Assembly (NCBI RefSeq): GCF_004795745.1
Contig: NZ_SDGV01000002.1
Coordinates: 1-64,000, forward strand
Origin: Vagococcus silagei
GTDB lineage: Bacteria > Bacillota > Bacilli > Lactobacillales > Vagococcaceae
DNA length: 64,000 bases
Direction of reading: 5' to 3'
In this document: positions 54,387 to 63,445 of the stretch, piece after piece
How the letters are laid out: each line of letters begins with the position of its first letter
Numbering within the stretch: position 1 is the first letter of the stretch
Position numbers and translations under genes: made by a program
The notes under the pieces: model-generated
Told to the model about the DNA's origin: nothing
Databases searched by the model: none
Seen by the model: the letters and a program-made list of their open reading frames with translations, nothing else

Positions 54387-57299
54387 TTAAAGACGATTTA
54401 ATTTTGTTTTTTTACGATAAATTGCAATTGCTAATATTTGTAATGATGCTAAGGCAACTATAACGATTATATTTACTGTATAAGTTGTTTTTTCCCATGC
54501 CATTAAAGGTGTTTTCTTCACATCTTTTTCGTAAGCACGGCTGTTAGCAACTGTATAAAGAATATTGTGAGTTGCAGTACGCATTGCTTTAACACTTGTT
54601 GCACTTGTTGTGTCATCTAAAGTGGCACCCATCTCACCATTTGTTGAAAGCATTGCATCATTACCATTACGAATTGCTTTATCAGCATCCATGTATTTAT
54701 AACCACCAAAGTAGTCAGTTAAAACGAAACCACGGAAGCCCCATTCGCCACGAAGAACATCATTTAATAATGTTGCACTACCACCAGCCCACTCATTACC
54801 AATATAGTTAAAGGCTGACATTGCTGCTGTTGCGCCACCTTTTTTAACTGCGTCTTCAAATGGTTTTAAATAAATTTCACGCACAGCTTGTTCTGTTGAC
54901 CATGTTAAGAGTAAATCCGTACGATTTGTTTCTTGATCATTTAATGCAAAGTGTTTCATGTATGTATAAACGCCTTTATCCATCGCACCTTTAATTTCTG
55001 CTGCTGCCATTGCACCTGAGACAACGCCATCTTCAGAATAGTACTCAAAGTTACGACCAGCGAAAGCATTACGGTGAATATTCATAGCTGGACCATACCA
55101 ACCGCTAATGCCCATTTGAGAGGCTTCTTCACCCACACCATGACCACGAGCTTCTGCTAATTCTTTGTTCCATGTTGTAGCAATCATCGTTGCTGTTGGG
55201 AATGCTGTCCCATTACTATTCTTAACAAAGAAACTTGAAATTCCAGCAGGACCATCGAAATCATATGTTTGAACTTTTCCAACTGACTTAACTGGTAATG
55301 TTTGGTAACCACCATTAGCAATTAGTTTTGTCATATCTTTAACACTTAATTGGTCTAGTAATTGATCCCATTTCTTGTCATCATATTCTAAACCTTTAAG
55401 GTCGTTTAAGACTAAACCATTTTTTGCACCAGTTATTGGCATTTTATCTTTATCATCATTTTCTAGTTTGTATGTCTTAACGTTTGTTAGGCCATCTTTT
55501 TCTAAATCTGTTAATTCACGTTTAACTGGTGATTTTGTTACTTCATCGTAATTCGCAAAATTATCTTTACGACTTAAGTAAGTCACTTCACCTTCAACAA
55601 AATCTTTAAATTTAACTGTTGCTGCTTTTTCGTCACTTGAACGTTTGTTATCTTCATTATATACAATTGTCTCTTTCACTTCATATGCTTCTGAAGCAAG
55701 TGTATCGTGTGAGTTTGATTTTAATTGTAAGTTGTATTGACCTTTTTCAAGGACATACGCACCTGAATGATAAGTATCAAATGAAGCTAATTCCTCTTGC
55801 GAAATTTCAAATGGAATTGTTTGGCTTTCACCTGGTTTTAATTCTTTTGTTTTTGCAAAATCAACTAAGTTAGTTGCTGCTTTTTCTAAACCACCATTTG
55901 TATATGGAGGATTGTTGTAAATTTGAACAACTTCTTTACCTGAAGTTTTACCATTATTTTTTACTGTCACATCAAATGATAATTTATCACCTTTTTGTGT
56001 GATTTTACTCATTGATTGATCAAAAGTTGTATAGCTTAAACCATATCCAAATGGATATTGAACTTCTTTACGGTACTCTTCATCTTTGTTTTCGTATTTC
56101 GTTTCATAGTATTTATAACCAACATAAATACCTTCTACATAGTTAATTAGTTTGTAATCACTATTTTCATAACTAAAGTCACCAAAGTTATTCCATGTAG
56201 GTGTTTTAGTTAAGTCATAAACAAATGTATCAACCGTACGGCCAGAAGGATTTACTTCACCACTTAGAACTTTACCTAAAGCGTTGAATCCAGTTGCTCC
56301 AGCACCTGGCATCCAGATTGCACTCTTGATATTATCATAATCGTTAATCCAACCTAACTCCATTGCATTTGAAGCATTTACTAAAACAATAACGTTTTTG
56401 AAGTTACTTGTAACTAGGTCCACCATTTCTTTTTCGGATTTGGATAATTCTAAGAAATGCTCTCCTTTTTCAAAATCGTCTTTACGACCATTATATTGAA
56501 TATCTTTACCTTTCATATCAACAGGTAAATCAGCACCTTCTCCACCAACACGTGTAATCGTAATCATAGCTGTATCAGAGAATTTCTTAGCATCATCAAT
56601 TAAAGATTGTTTATAATCTTTAGCACCTGGTTCTGGAAGTGTCCAATCTTGTTCCCACATCCCAACAACTGGACGATCTTCACGGTAATCACGGTAAAAA
56701 TCTAATAATTTTTCATTTAATTCAAAGTCAGCATTTTTTAAACTTTTTTCAATATCAACGGCGTTAGATGTATCAACATTACCTGAACCAGTACCACCGT
56801 AGACAGGATTTGTTGCGCCCCAACCAAAGACATTCAATTTTTGACCTTTATCTTGCAACGGTAACATTTGATCTTCGTTTTTTAGAAGCACTGTTCCTTC
56901 GTTTGCAATCGTTTCAGTTAAATCTTGATTCTTTTTGTAAGTACTTTCCTTAACATCATTAATTTTGGCATAATTTAAATTTAAGATACTTGACATTGGG
57001 CCAAACAGCACCACATTTGTTGAAATTAAAATACTAACAAGTAAAGCAATTACTGATTCCCATTTCAACCAAAACTTAAAGCGTTTACTTTTATTTCTAA
57101 AAATAATAAGCGCTGCAATAAACGCAACCACAATCACTAATGATGGAATAAAATAAACTGAAACTGTTTTTATTGTTGCATACACATCTGCCATATTTAG
57201 TACTTCATCTTGGCTCAACTTAAATAAGGCAAACGCAATTGCTCCAGCAATAGCAGCAATAATTGCCACCGGTATTAATAGTTTACGATACTTCTTCAT
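54387..57299 (-). CDS. Membrane-anchored GH3 glycosidase with permuted domain order
   Basis: The 970-residue protein has three N-terminal TM segments (about 8-27, 45-68, 80-104) and one near the C-terminus (~940-962). Between them the GH3 C-terminal α/β-sandwich domain comes first (~130-420: ANEGTVLLKNEDQMLPL, VFGWGATNPVYGGTGSGNVD), then a fibronectin-like domain (~430-540). The (β/α)8 catalytic domain follows (~640-920: GPAMNIHRNAFAGRNFEYYSEDG, YMKHFALNDQE, FRGFVLTDYFGG with the nucleophile Asp near 861). Usual GH3 enzymes have the reverse order. It should hydrolyse β-glycosides at the outer membrane face. It is last in an operon with gtrA and another GH3. Confidence 0.85.
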   Translation of the reverse strand: MKKYRKLLIPVAIIAAIAGAIAFALFKLSQDEVLNMADVYATIKTVSVYFIPSLVIVVAFIAALIIFRNKSKRFKFWLKWESVIALLVSILISTNVVLFGPMSSILNLNYAKINDVKESTYKKNQDLTETIANEGTVLLKNEDQMLPLQDKGQKLNVFGWGATNPVYGGTGSGNVDTSNAVDIEKSLKNADFELNEKLLDFYRDYREDRPVVGMWEQDWTLPEPGAKDYKQSLIDDAKKFSDTAMITITRVGGEGADLPVDMKGKDIQYNGRKDDFEKGEHFLELSKSEKEMVDLVTSNFKNVIVLVNASNAMELGWINDYDNIKSAIWMPGAGATGFNALGKVLSGEVNPSGRTVDTFVYDLTKTPTWNNFGDFSYENSDYKLINYVEGIYVGYKYYETKYENKDEEYRKEVQYPFGYGLSYTTFDQSMSKITQKGDKLSFDVTVKNNGKTSGKEVVQIYNNPPYTNGGLEKAATNLVDFAKTKELKPGESQTIPFEISQEELASFDTYHSGAYVLEKGQYNLQLKSNSHDTLASEAYEVKETIVYNEDNKRSSDEKAATVKFKDFVEGEVTYLSRKDNFANYDEVTKSPVKRELTDLEKDGLTNVKTYKLENDDKDKMPITGAKNGLVLNDLKGLEYDDKKWDQLLDQLSVKDMTKLIANGGYQTLPVKSVGKVQTYDFDGPAGISSFFVKNSNGTAFPTATMIATTWNKELAEARGHGVGEEASQMGISGWYGPAMNIHRNAFAGRNFEYYSEDGVVSGAMAAAEIKGAMDKGVYTYMKHFALNDQETNRTDLLLTWSTEQAVREIYLKPFEDAVKKGGATAAMSAFNYIGNEWAGGSATLLNDVLRGEWGFRGFVLTDYFGGYKYMDADKAIRNGNDAMLSTNGEMGATLDDTTSATSVKAMRTATHNILYTVANSRAYEKDVKKTPLMAWEKTTYTVNIIVIVALASLQILAIAIYRKKTKLNRL

Positions 57300-57471
57300 G
57301 ATAAAATTTTCCCTTCTGCTTTTTATTTATTTTTGAGTCCCCTAAGTCCTCCTAAAGAAAGCTTAAAGGAATTGATAACGTTTTCCTATAAATAATTCAT
57401 AAGCTGTAGTTTTTAATGCATGATTTGTCTTTTTCATTTTTCACAAACAAAAGAGACAAATCAAACACCAC

Positions 57472-57987
57472 TTAATCTTCTTTTTTCATGATTTTATATT
57501 TCATCATTGGATAATTTATTACGACTTGGACGATAATATTAATCACGTTAGCAATCGTTGCTGCGAAAGCTCCGACATATGGTTTTAATAATGCAATTGT
57601 ATACGGTGGTAACCAAACTGAAATTAAACCGGCAACCGTAACTGTCGCAATATACCAAGGTAATACTTTTTTAATATCAACTGTTGCTGAAAAAACAATT
57701 TTACGTTGGACGATAAAGTTAACAATTTGGGCACAGATATAGGCCAATAAGAAACTTAAAAAGCCACCTAAGCCACCTTCAGAAGGGCTATATTTAAAAA
57801 TGAACCACTGAAAATCAAGATTACTCAAACTTTTAAAAATAAAACCAGTTCCAAACCAAAGCACCACAAAATTTGTAACCGTTGCGACATTACTCATAAT
57901 GTTAAACATAATAAATTCATATAAATCAGGATGGCTGGCTTTGAAGCCTTTAATTTTACTAACCAAACCTGTTTTTTGTTCTGCCAT
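57472..57987 (-). CDS. GtrA-family membrane protein (putative lipid-linked sugar flippase)
   Basis: The 171-residue protein has four predicted TM segments and the GtrA hallmarks: FIMFNIMSNVATVTNFVVLWFGT in the first helix and FLLAYICAQIVNFIVQRKIVF in the second. GtrA-like proteins are proposed to translocate lipid-linked sugars during glycan or teichoic acid glycosylation. It lies 11 bp after the soluble GH3 gene and before the membrane GH3 gene. Confidence 0.85.
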   Translation of the reverse strand: MAEQKTGLVSKIKGFKASHPDLYEFIMFNIMSNVATVTNFVVLWFGTGFIFKSLSNLDFQWFIFKYSPSEGGLGGFLSFLLAYICAQIVNFIVQRKIVFSATVDIKKVLPWYIATVTVAGLISVWLPPYTIALLKPYVGAFAATIANVINIIVQVVINYPMMKYKIMKKED

Positions 57988-57998
57988 ATTCTTCTCTC

Positions 57999-60416
57999 CT
58001 AATCAGTTAACCACTGTTTACTTATTTTTTTGTTTTTAAAAAAATCACGAATTAAGCGGCCTAACCCTCGCCAAAAATGACCATTTGTGATAAAGACAAT
58101 ATCATCGACCATTTGTAAGCTCACCATACCATTTGTCATTTTTGCAATTGCCCTAAATGGCATGTTGTAAATAAAAAGTAAATTAAGATCTGGTTTACCT
58201 TTTTGTTGACTTTTTTCTAACATGCGGTTGATTATTTTATAAACTTGACGGCTTAAAAAGCTATTTGCATACTTCATTTCAGAAATAACGCTGTTGCGAT
58301 GTAATTCTCGTCTTTCAGCTGTCGATTCAACAGGAACTACTGCACCATAAAGGCGTTCAAATTCAGAAATTGAAAACGCGTTAAAATCTGCATTATAATA
58401 TGAAGGAAGTTGTGTTTGATCTTCAATAATATCAATACTAGTTCCCTCTATTTCGATAGTTTGGCTCAAACAAATAGCACGTGAATGCGACCCGATTTTA
58501 ATTTGATATGTTCCTTGTTCTACTTGCCATGACTTAGTATGTGTATCAAAGTACCGGAAGGTCATTTCATCAAGAGATAGGGAAACTGTTTGGGATTCAC
58601 CTGGCTCAAGTTTCACTTTAGCAAAACCTTTCAATTCTTGTGCAGGTCGAATAATCGCACTATTTTCTTTCGACACGTATAGTTGAACAATTTCTTCACC
58701 TGCAACTTGACCTGTATTCTTCAAATCAAATGATACCTGCGTTGCTGAAACTTCTATATTTTCGTAACTAAAGGTTGTATAACTTAAGCCAAAACCAAAT
58801 GGAAAACGAACTTGCTTTTCGGCAGAGTCATAATAACGATAACCAACGAATAAACCTTCTTTATAGTAAGCATAAGTTTCCTTAGCTGGGTATTCTTCAT
58901 TAAAGAGAATATCTTCTTCACTCATTGGATAAGTTTCAGTTAACTTACCGCTAGGATTATAAGCACCTGTCAAAACCTCAAGCATTGCACTCGCACCTGC
59001 TTGACCAGATAGATAGCCATGAACTATTGCATCCACTTTGTTTTCCCACGGCATTGCGATAACTGATCCTACTGCTAAACTAACCACTACATTCACATCT
59101 AATTCAGCCAAAGTTTCAATTAGGAAAATTTGATTTTGTGGCATTTTTAGAGATGCTCGGTCCATGCCTTCGCTCTCAAAACTTTCATCTAATCCCGCAA
59201 AGACAATCACTGTTTCACATCGCTCTGCTAATTTTTTTGCTTCGGCAACAAGTTCATGATCTGTAGCTGCACCACGTTTATAACCTTCCGCATAACCAAT
59301 ATAGTCAAAACATTCAACTACCGATTGGTCTAAAATATTTTCTAGTTTAGTAGGATTCACGACAGATGAGCCCGCGCCTTGATAACGTGGTTGTTTTGCA
59401 AATTCACCAATGATACCCACTTTTGTCTTTTGTTTTATTGGTAAAACGTGGTTCTCATTTTTTAACAAGACAATACTCTTTTTAGCTGCTTCTCTAGCAA
59501 CATCATGATGCGCTTCTTGATCAAAATTCTGCTCGCGGTCTGGATTCATTGCTGTAGATTTTAAAACTACCGAAATTAATTCATCGACGCGTTCATCTAA
59601 TATTTCTTCTGATAACACTCCCGTTTGAATAGCTTCCATTAATTCAATCGGACCATTCACGCCTGGTGAAGGCATTGCTAGATGGCTACCGTTTATCACA
59701 CCTTGGACATGATCGTTATCGCCACCCCAGTCTGATACCACAAAGCCTTCAAAATTCCATTCATGGCGAAGCATGTCTCTTAATAAAAATGAATTTTCAT
59801 TTGCGTAAACACCATTTATTAAATTATATGATGACATAATAGATAAAGGTTCCGCTTCTTTAACTGCAATTTCAAAGCCTGTTGTATAAATTTCACGTAG
59901 TGTTCGTTCGTCGACGATTGAATCAGAAGTCATACGACGATACTCCTGACTGTTAACAGCAAAATGCTTCGGACAAGCAATCGTTCCATTTTCTTGAATA
60001 CCACGAATACTAGCTGCCGCTAATTTTCCAGAAAGAAATGGGTCTTCACTGTAGTATTCAAAGTTTCGACCACATCTTGGATGACGTTTAATATTTAATC
60101 CTGGTCCTAAGAGAACTTGAACGTTTAATGCACTGGCTTCTTTACCTAAACACCGCCCAACTTCAGTTAATAAGGCTTCGTCCCAACTATTGGCCAGTGT
60201 TGCCGCTGTTGGAAAACAAGTTGCTTTTTGACTTTCATTCAACCCCAAATGATCTGACGCACCGAGTTGTTTACGAATACCGTGTGGACCATCAGATAAA
60301 AATAAAGATGGCAGCAAATTAGGTACATCATATGATTCCCATGTGTTTTTTCCTGATAACATTGAAACTTTTTGCTTCAACGTCATTTTTTCAATGATTG
60401 CTTTATTTTTTAGCAT
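57999..60416 (-). CDS. GH3 family β-glycosidase (canonical domain order)
   Basis: The start is taken as ATG 60416 (6 nt after GAGG); ATG 60422 abuts the SD. The 805-residue enzyme has the (β/α)8 domain (SDGPHGIRKQ, GPGLNIKRHPRCGRNFEYYSED, KHFAVNSQEYRRM, nucleophile Asp in GFVVSDWGGD ~227). The GH3_C domain follows (SIVLLKNENHVLPIKQKTKVGIIGEFA) and a fibronectin-like domain (FPFGFGLSYTTFSY...GEEIVQLYVSKENS). The last ~110 residues are amphipathic and unlike standard GH3, perhaps membrane-associating. No signal peptide is seen, so it is probably cytoplasmic or peripheral. Confidence 0.9.
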   Translation of the reverse strand: MLKNKAIIEKMTLKQKVSMLSGKNTWESYDVPNLLPSLFLSDGPHGIRKQLGASDHLGLNESQKATCFPTAATLANSWDEALLTEVGRCLGKEASALNVQVLLGPGLNIKRHPRCGRNFEYYSEDPFLSGKLAAASIRGIQENGTIACPKHFAVNSQEYRRMTSDSIVDERTLREIYTTGFEIAVKEAEPLSIMSSYNLINGVYANENSFLLRDMLRHEWNFEGFVVSDWGGDNDHVQGVINGSHLAMPSPGVNGPIELMEAIQTGVLSEEILDERVDELISVVLKSTAMNPDREQNFDQEAHHDVAREAAKKSIVLLKNENHVLPIKQKTKVGIIGEFAKQPRYQGAGSSVVNPTKLENILDQSVVECFDYIGYAEGYKRGAATDHELVAEAKKLAERCETVIVFAGLDESFESEGMDRASLKMPQNQIFLIETLAELDVNVVVSLAVGSVIAMPWENKVDAIVHGYLSGQAGASAMLEVLTGAYNPSGKLTETYPMSEEDILFNEEYPAKETYAYYKEGLFVGYRYYDSAEKQVRFPFGFGLSYTTFSYENIEVSATQVSFDLKNTGQVAGEEIVQLYVSKENSAIIRPAQELKGFAKVKLEPGESQTVSLSLDEMTFRYFDTHTKSWQVEQGTYQIKIGSHSRAICLSQTIEIEGTSIDIIEDQTQLPSYYNADFNAFSISEFERLYGAVVPVESTAERRELHRNSVISEMKYANSFLSRQVYKIINRMLEKSQQKGKPDLNLLFIYNMPFRAIAKMTNGMVSLQMVDDIVFITNGHFWRGLGRLIRDFFKNKKISKQWLTD

Positions 60417-60461
60417 GGACATCCTCTACTCTCTTTTTTGTTAATTTTAGGTTATCATTAA

Positions 60462-60475
60462 TGTAAGCGGTATAA
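60462..60475. promoter_or_regulatory. cre site in the GH3 operon promoter
   Basis: TGTAAGCGGTATAA matches TGWAARCGNTWNCA at 13 of 14 positions. It overlaps the probable leftward -10 (TATTAT, 60472-60477), so CcpA should repress the GH3-GtrA-GH3 operon. Confidence 0.65.
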
Positions 60476-60480
60476 TATCA

Positions 60481-60511
60481 TTTATTCATATCTTGAAGTT
60501 TTTTATTCATA
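60481..60511. promoter_or_regulatory. Two direct repeats, LytTR regulator binding-site candidate
   Basis: TTTATTCATA occurs at 60481-60490 and again at 60502-60511, exactly 21 bp (two helical turns) apart. LytTR-domain regulators bind such pairs of 9-10 bp direct repeats, and a LytTR regulator gene begins 87 bp away. The repeats flank a poor -35 for the leftward GH3 promoter, as at activator-dependent promoters. Arms AGGTTAT (60449-60455) and ATAACCT (60509-60515) form a wider dyad. Confidence 0.6.
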
Positions 60512-60597
60512 ACCTGTAAAAAGTTAAGACTTTATTTTTTTAAAACAGTATGATAAATTGATGGGTGCCTAAAACAGTAATGGGAGGAATTATTCAG

Positions 60598-61302
60598 ATG
60601 AAGATCGCAATTGTCGAAGATCAAGCAAAAGAACGTGAACGAATCAAGAAGTGTTTTCAACAATTCGAAACAGAAGAAAACATTGTTTTGTCGCTCACCT
60701 TTTTTGGCGATGGCATAGAAATCGTTGATCAATATGCAGGGGATTTTGATATTATATATTTTGACGTTGAGATGCCAATAATGGATGGCATGACTGCCGC
60801 CAAAAAAATTAGAGCGGTTGATGCAAATGTTTTAATTGTTTTTATTACAAATTACGTTCAATGGGCTATTGAGGGTTATTCCGTTAATGCCAGTGATTTC
60901 TTATTAAAACCGGTCACTTATTTTAACTTTACGGAACATTTTAAACGCATCATGCCAAAGCTTTTAAATGATAACCAAAAATTTTTAAGCTTAAAAACAA
61001 ATAATGGTATCCGCAAAATCCGCTTGGATGAACTCATTTATATCGAAAGCGAAGGACACTACCTTCATTTATATACTTTGAACGATAAACTCACAGTTCT
61101 TGATACGATGAAGAAGTTTGAACAAGACCTAAAAGAAGATCATTTTTTCAGGTGTAATAATTGCTATTTGGTTAACCTGAAACATGTTCAGTCCGTTGAC
61201 AAAAACATTGCAACGGTTGGTAACTATCTACTTCAAATTAGTCGTCCCCGAAAAAAATCTTTCATGGAAGCTTTAACACAATACATAGGAGCAGAGGTGT
61301 AG
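60598..61302 (+). CDS. LytTR-family response regulator (AgrA/BlpR-like)
   Basis: From ATG 60598 (SD GGGAGG) it has 234 residues. Receiver: IVEDQ, phospho-acceptor Asp in IIYFDVEMPIMDG, VFITNY, LLKPVTY with the conserved Lys. LytTR DNA-binding domain from ~130 (SLKTNNGIRKIRLDELIYIESEGHYLHLYT...FFRCNNCYLVNLKHVQSVD). It is the partner of the downstream AgrC-like kinase and probably controls the divergent GH3 operon through the repeats at 60481-60511. Confidence 0.92.
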   Translation: MKIAIVEDQAKERERIKKCFQQFETEENIVLSLTFFGDGIEIVDQYAGDFDIIYFDVEMPIMDGMTAAKKIRAVDANVLIVFITNYVQWAIEGYSVNASDFLLKPVTYFNFTEHFKRIMPKLLNDNQKFLSLKTNNGIRKIRLDELIYIESEGHYLHLYTLNDKLTVLDTMKKFEQDLKEDHFFRCNNCYLVNLKHVQSVDKNIATVGNYLLQISRPRKKSFMEALTQYIGAEV

Positions 61303-61306
61303 AGTA

Positions 61307-62623
61307 ATGATTATGGAACATTTACCAGATATTCCAAGATCTCTTACTGCATTAGCTGAATGGTTAAGTTGTGCCATCATAATTTTTCAAACTACAAAAA
61401 CCATGCGCAAAAAAATTGTTTTTTTGACACTCCCCTTAATGGGGATTGGTCAATTACTCTTACAATTGTGGGTAGATTCGTGGCCTTTAACTTTATGGAT
61501 TCTTGGGATGCTTGTCAATTTTGGCTGGATGTATCTAACCTTAATTGTCTGCACAAAACATGGTTTTCTCAGTAATACCTATTTAGTTTGTAAATCATTT
61601 ATTTTTGCCGAATTAATTGCTTCATTAGCTTGGCAAATTTATAGTTTCTTTATCTTGCCACGTTTTCTGGATAATTTGATTATTCAATCACTAACCATGT
61701 TAGGTTTATATCTTTTGTTTATCGGGATTTACATTCTCTTTAACCGTAAACATACACTTGAGTTTATTCTCAAAGATTTACGTCATCGAGATATTTTTAT
61801 CTCATTGCTCACAGCATTGATCATTTTTTCAGTTAGTAATTTAGGCTTTTTGTTATCACAAACTAACTATCCGTTAGGTGATGGTTTTACTATCTTTACC
61901 TTCCGTGCCTTAATTAACCTAGCTGGTTTATTGATTCTTTTTATTCAAGAAAATACCCGCTCAGAAGTCTATTTGCGCGATGAATTAAAGGCCATCAATC
62001 ACGTTTTACAATCTCAATATGAACAATACGAATCTTACCGCGAAAGTAATCAGCTTATTCACCAAAAATTTCATGATCTAAAACATCAAATTGATATTAT
62101 TCAAATGGAAGTCGACAGTGAAAAGCAAAAAGATTATATTGAACAATTAAAAAAAGATATCAGGCTTTATCAGTCACCAATCAAAACAGGTAATGCCATT
62201 ATGGATACTATTCTAACGCGAAAAAATATGTTCTGTATGCAAAACAAAATCACCCTAACTAGCCTTGCTGACGGAAAACTTTTAGATTTCATTGAAGTCA
62301 TGGACTTATCTAGTTTAATAGGTAATAGTTTAGATAATGCAATTGAATCGGTCATGTTACAAAAAGAACCTGAAAAACGTTTAATTCAATTACAAGTCGT
62401 AAAAAAAAATCAATTTGTTTTGTTTCAATTAAAAAATTATTCTGAAACAACTTTAAACTTTAATGACGGATTACCAGTCACAACTAAAAAAAATACTGAA
62501 AAACATGGTTATGGCTTAAAGAGTATTTCCTATATTGTTACAAAATATCAAGGAACTCTTTCAATCACACATCAAGATAACTGGTTTGTTTTAACCATCC
62601 TTTTTCCAATAGCTAACACTTAA
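61307..62623 (+). CDS. GHKL-family sensor histidine kinase (AgrC-like)
   Basis: The 438-residue protein has about six N-terminal TM segments (residues ~15-220), a coiled linker, the H-box FHDLKHQIDIIQ typical of peptide-sensing HPK10 kinases, and a HATPase_c_5 domain with NSLDNAIES and HGYGLKSISYIV. Four bp separate it from the regulator gene. No agrB, agrD or other pheromone gene is visible nearby, so the ligand may be unlinked or not a peptide. Terminator at 62615-62664. Confidence 0.9.
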   Translation: MIMEHLPDIPRSLTALAEWLSCAIIIFQTTKTMRKKIVFLTLPLMGIGQLLLQLWVDSWPLTLWILGMLVNFGWMYLTLIVCTKHGFLSNTYLVCKSFIFAELIASLAWQIYSFFILPRFLDNLIIQSLTMLGLYLLFIGIYILFNRKHTLEFILKDLRHRDIFISLLTALIIFSVSNLGFLLSQTNYPLGDGFTIFTFRALINLAGLLILFIQENTRSEVYLRDELKAINHVLQSQYEQYESYRESNQLIHQKFHDLKHQIDIIQMEVDSEKQKDYIEQLKKDIRLYQSPIKTGNAIMDTILTRKNMFCMQNKITLTSLADGKLLDFIEVMDLSSLIGNSLDNAIESVMLQKEPEKRLIQLQVVKKNQFVLFQLKNYSETTLNFNDGLPVTTKKNTEKHGYGLKSISYIVTKYQGTLSITHQDNWFVLTILFPIANT

Positions 62624-62664
62624 ACACTTTAAACGTGTGATGTTTCACATTTAAGTGTTTTTTT
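62615..62664 (+). terminator. Terminator of the LytTR two-component operon
   Basis: Arms AACACTTAAA and TTTAAGTGTT with inner pairing of CGTGTGA/TTTCACA, followed by T residues on the plus strand. Confidence 0.85.
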
Positions 62665-62695
62665 ATTCTAAACGTTATTATTAAACAATATGTAT

Positions 62696-62710
62696 TTATA
62701 ATGATTCTCA
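62696..62710. promoter_or_regulatory. Possible second Fur/PerR-family box upstream of ahpC
   Basis: TTATAATGATTCTCA matches the PerR consensus and also the Fur 7-1-7 consensus TGATAATnATTATCA at 13 of 15 positions each. It lies ~95 bp upstream of the main ahpC promoter. Confidence 0.4.
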
Positions 62711-62780
62711 ATTAATTATAACTCACTATAGAACATATTGTGCTATACAATAATAAATTCCGCGATTTATCTAAAAAACA

Positions 62781-62817
62781 TTGACTTCACAAACTTCTTT
62801 ATTTATAATAATTATAA
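62781..62817 (+). promoter_or_regulatory. ahpCF promoter with perfect PerR box
   Basis: TTGACT (62781-62786), 17 bp, TATAAT (62804-62809). TTATAATAATTATAA (62803-62817) is a perfect match to the PerR consensus TTATAATnATTATAA and covers the -10, so peroxide induction through PerR is expected. Confidence 0.9.
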
Positions 62818-62867
62818 AGAAGAAGCTAATTCTTACTTTAAATAATTCTATAGGAGGATGTTTTTTT

Positions 62868-63431
62868 ATGTCATTAATTGGAAAAGAAGTTATTGAATTT
62901 CAAGCTGAGGCTTACAAACAAGGAGAATTCGTCTCTGTCTCAAGTGAAAATTTCAAAGGAAAGTGGAGTGTTCTATGCTTTTACCCTGCTGATTTTACCT
63001 TTGTCTGTCCAACAGAATTAGAAGATTTACAAGAGCAATACAAAACTTTACAAGATTTGGGTGTTGAAGTTTACTCATGTTCAACAGATACTCATTTTAC
63101 ACATAAAGCATGGCACGATACGTCGGATGCCATTGGAAAAATTGAATATACAATGATTGGCGACCCATCACATCATATTGCTTCTTCATTTGAAGTTTTA
63201 GATGAAGAAACTGGTTTAGCACAACGTGGTACATTCATTATTGACCCAGATGGCATTATCCAAATGGTTGAAATCAATGCTGATGGTATTGGCCGTGACG
63301 CAAGTACTTTAATTGATAAAATTCGCGCAGGACAATACGTTCGCGAAAATCCAGGTGAAGTCTGCCCTGCTAAATGGAAAGAAAGCGGCGAAACATTAAA
63401 ACCAAGTTTTGACTTAGTCGGAAAAATTTAA
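62868..63431 (+). CDS. ahpC: Alkyl hydroperoxide reductase subunit C (peroxiredoxin)
   Basis: From ATG 62868 (SD TAGGAGG) it has 187 residues. The peroxidatic Cys is C47 in [10 protein letters not shown] and the resolving Cys is C166 in GEVCPAKW, the typical 2-Cys AhpC layout. It reduces hydrogen and organic peroxides and is recycled by AhpF, encoded next. The longer frame from 62781 starts inside the promoter and is rejected. Confidence 0.98.
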   Translation: MSLIGKEVIEFQAEAYKQGEFVSVSSENFKGKWSVLCFYPADFTFVCPTELEDLQEQYKTLQDLGVEVYSCSTDTHFTHKAWHDTSDAIGKIEYTMIGDPSHHIASSFEVLDEETGLAQRGTFIIDPDGIIQMVEINADGIGRDASTLIDKIRAGQYVRENPGEVCPAKWKESGETLKPSFDLVGKI

Positions 63432-63445
63432 GGAGCTAAACTAAA

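Noticed and set aside
57300-57471. Separate promoter or terminator between gtrA and the membrane GH3 gene
   Set aside because: No hairpin with a T-run and no convincing promoter hexamers were seen in the 172-bp gap, so the three genes are treated as one operon.
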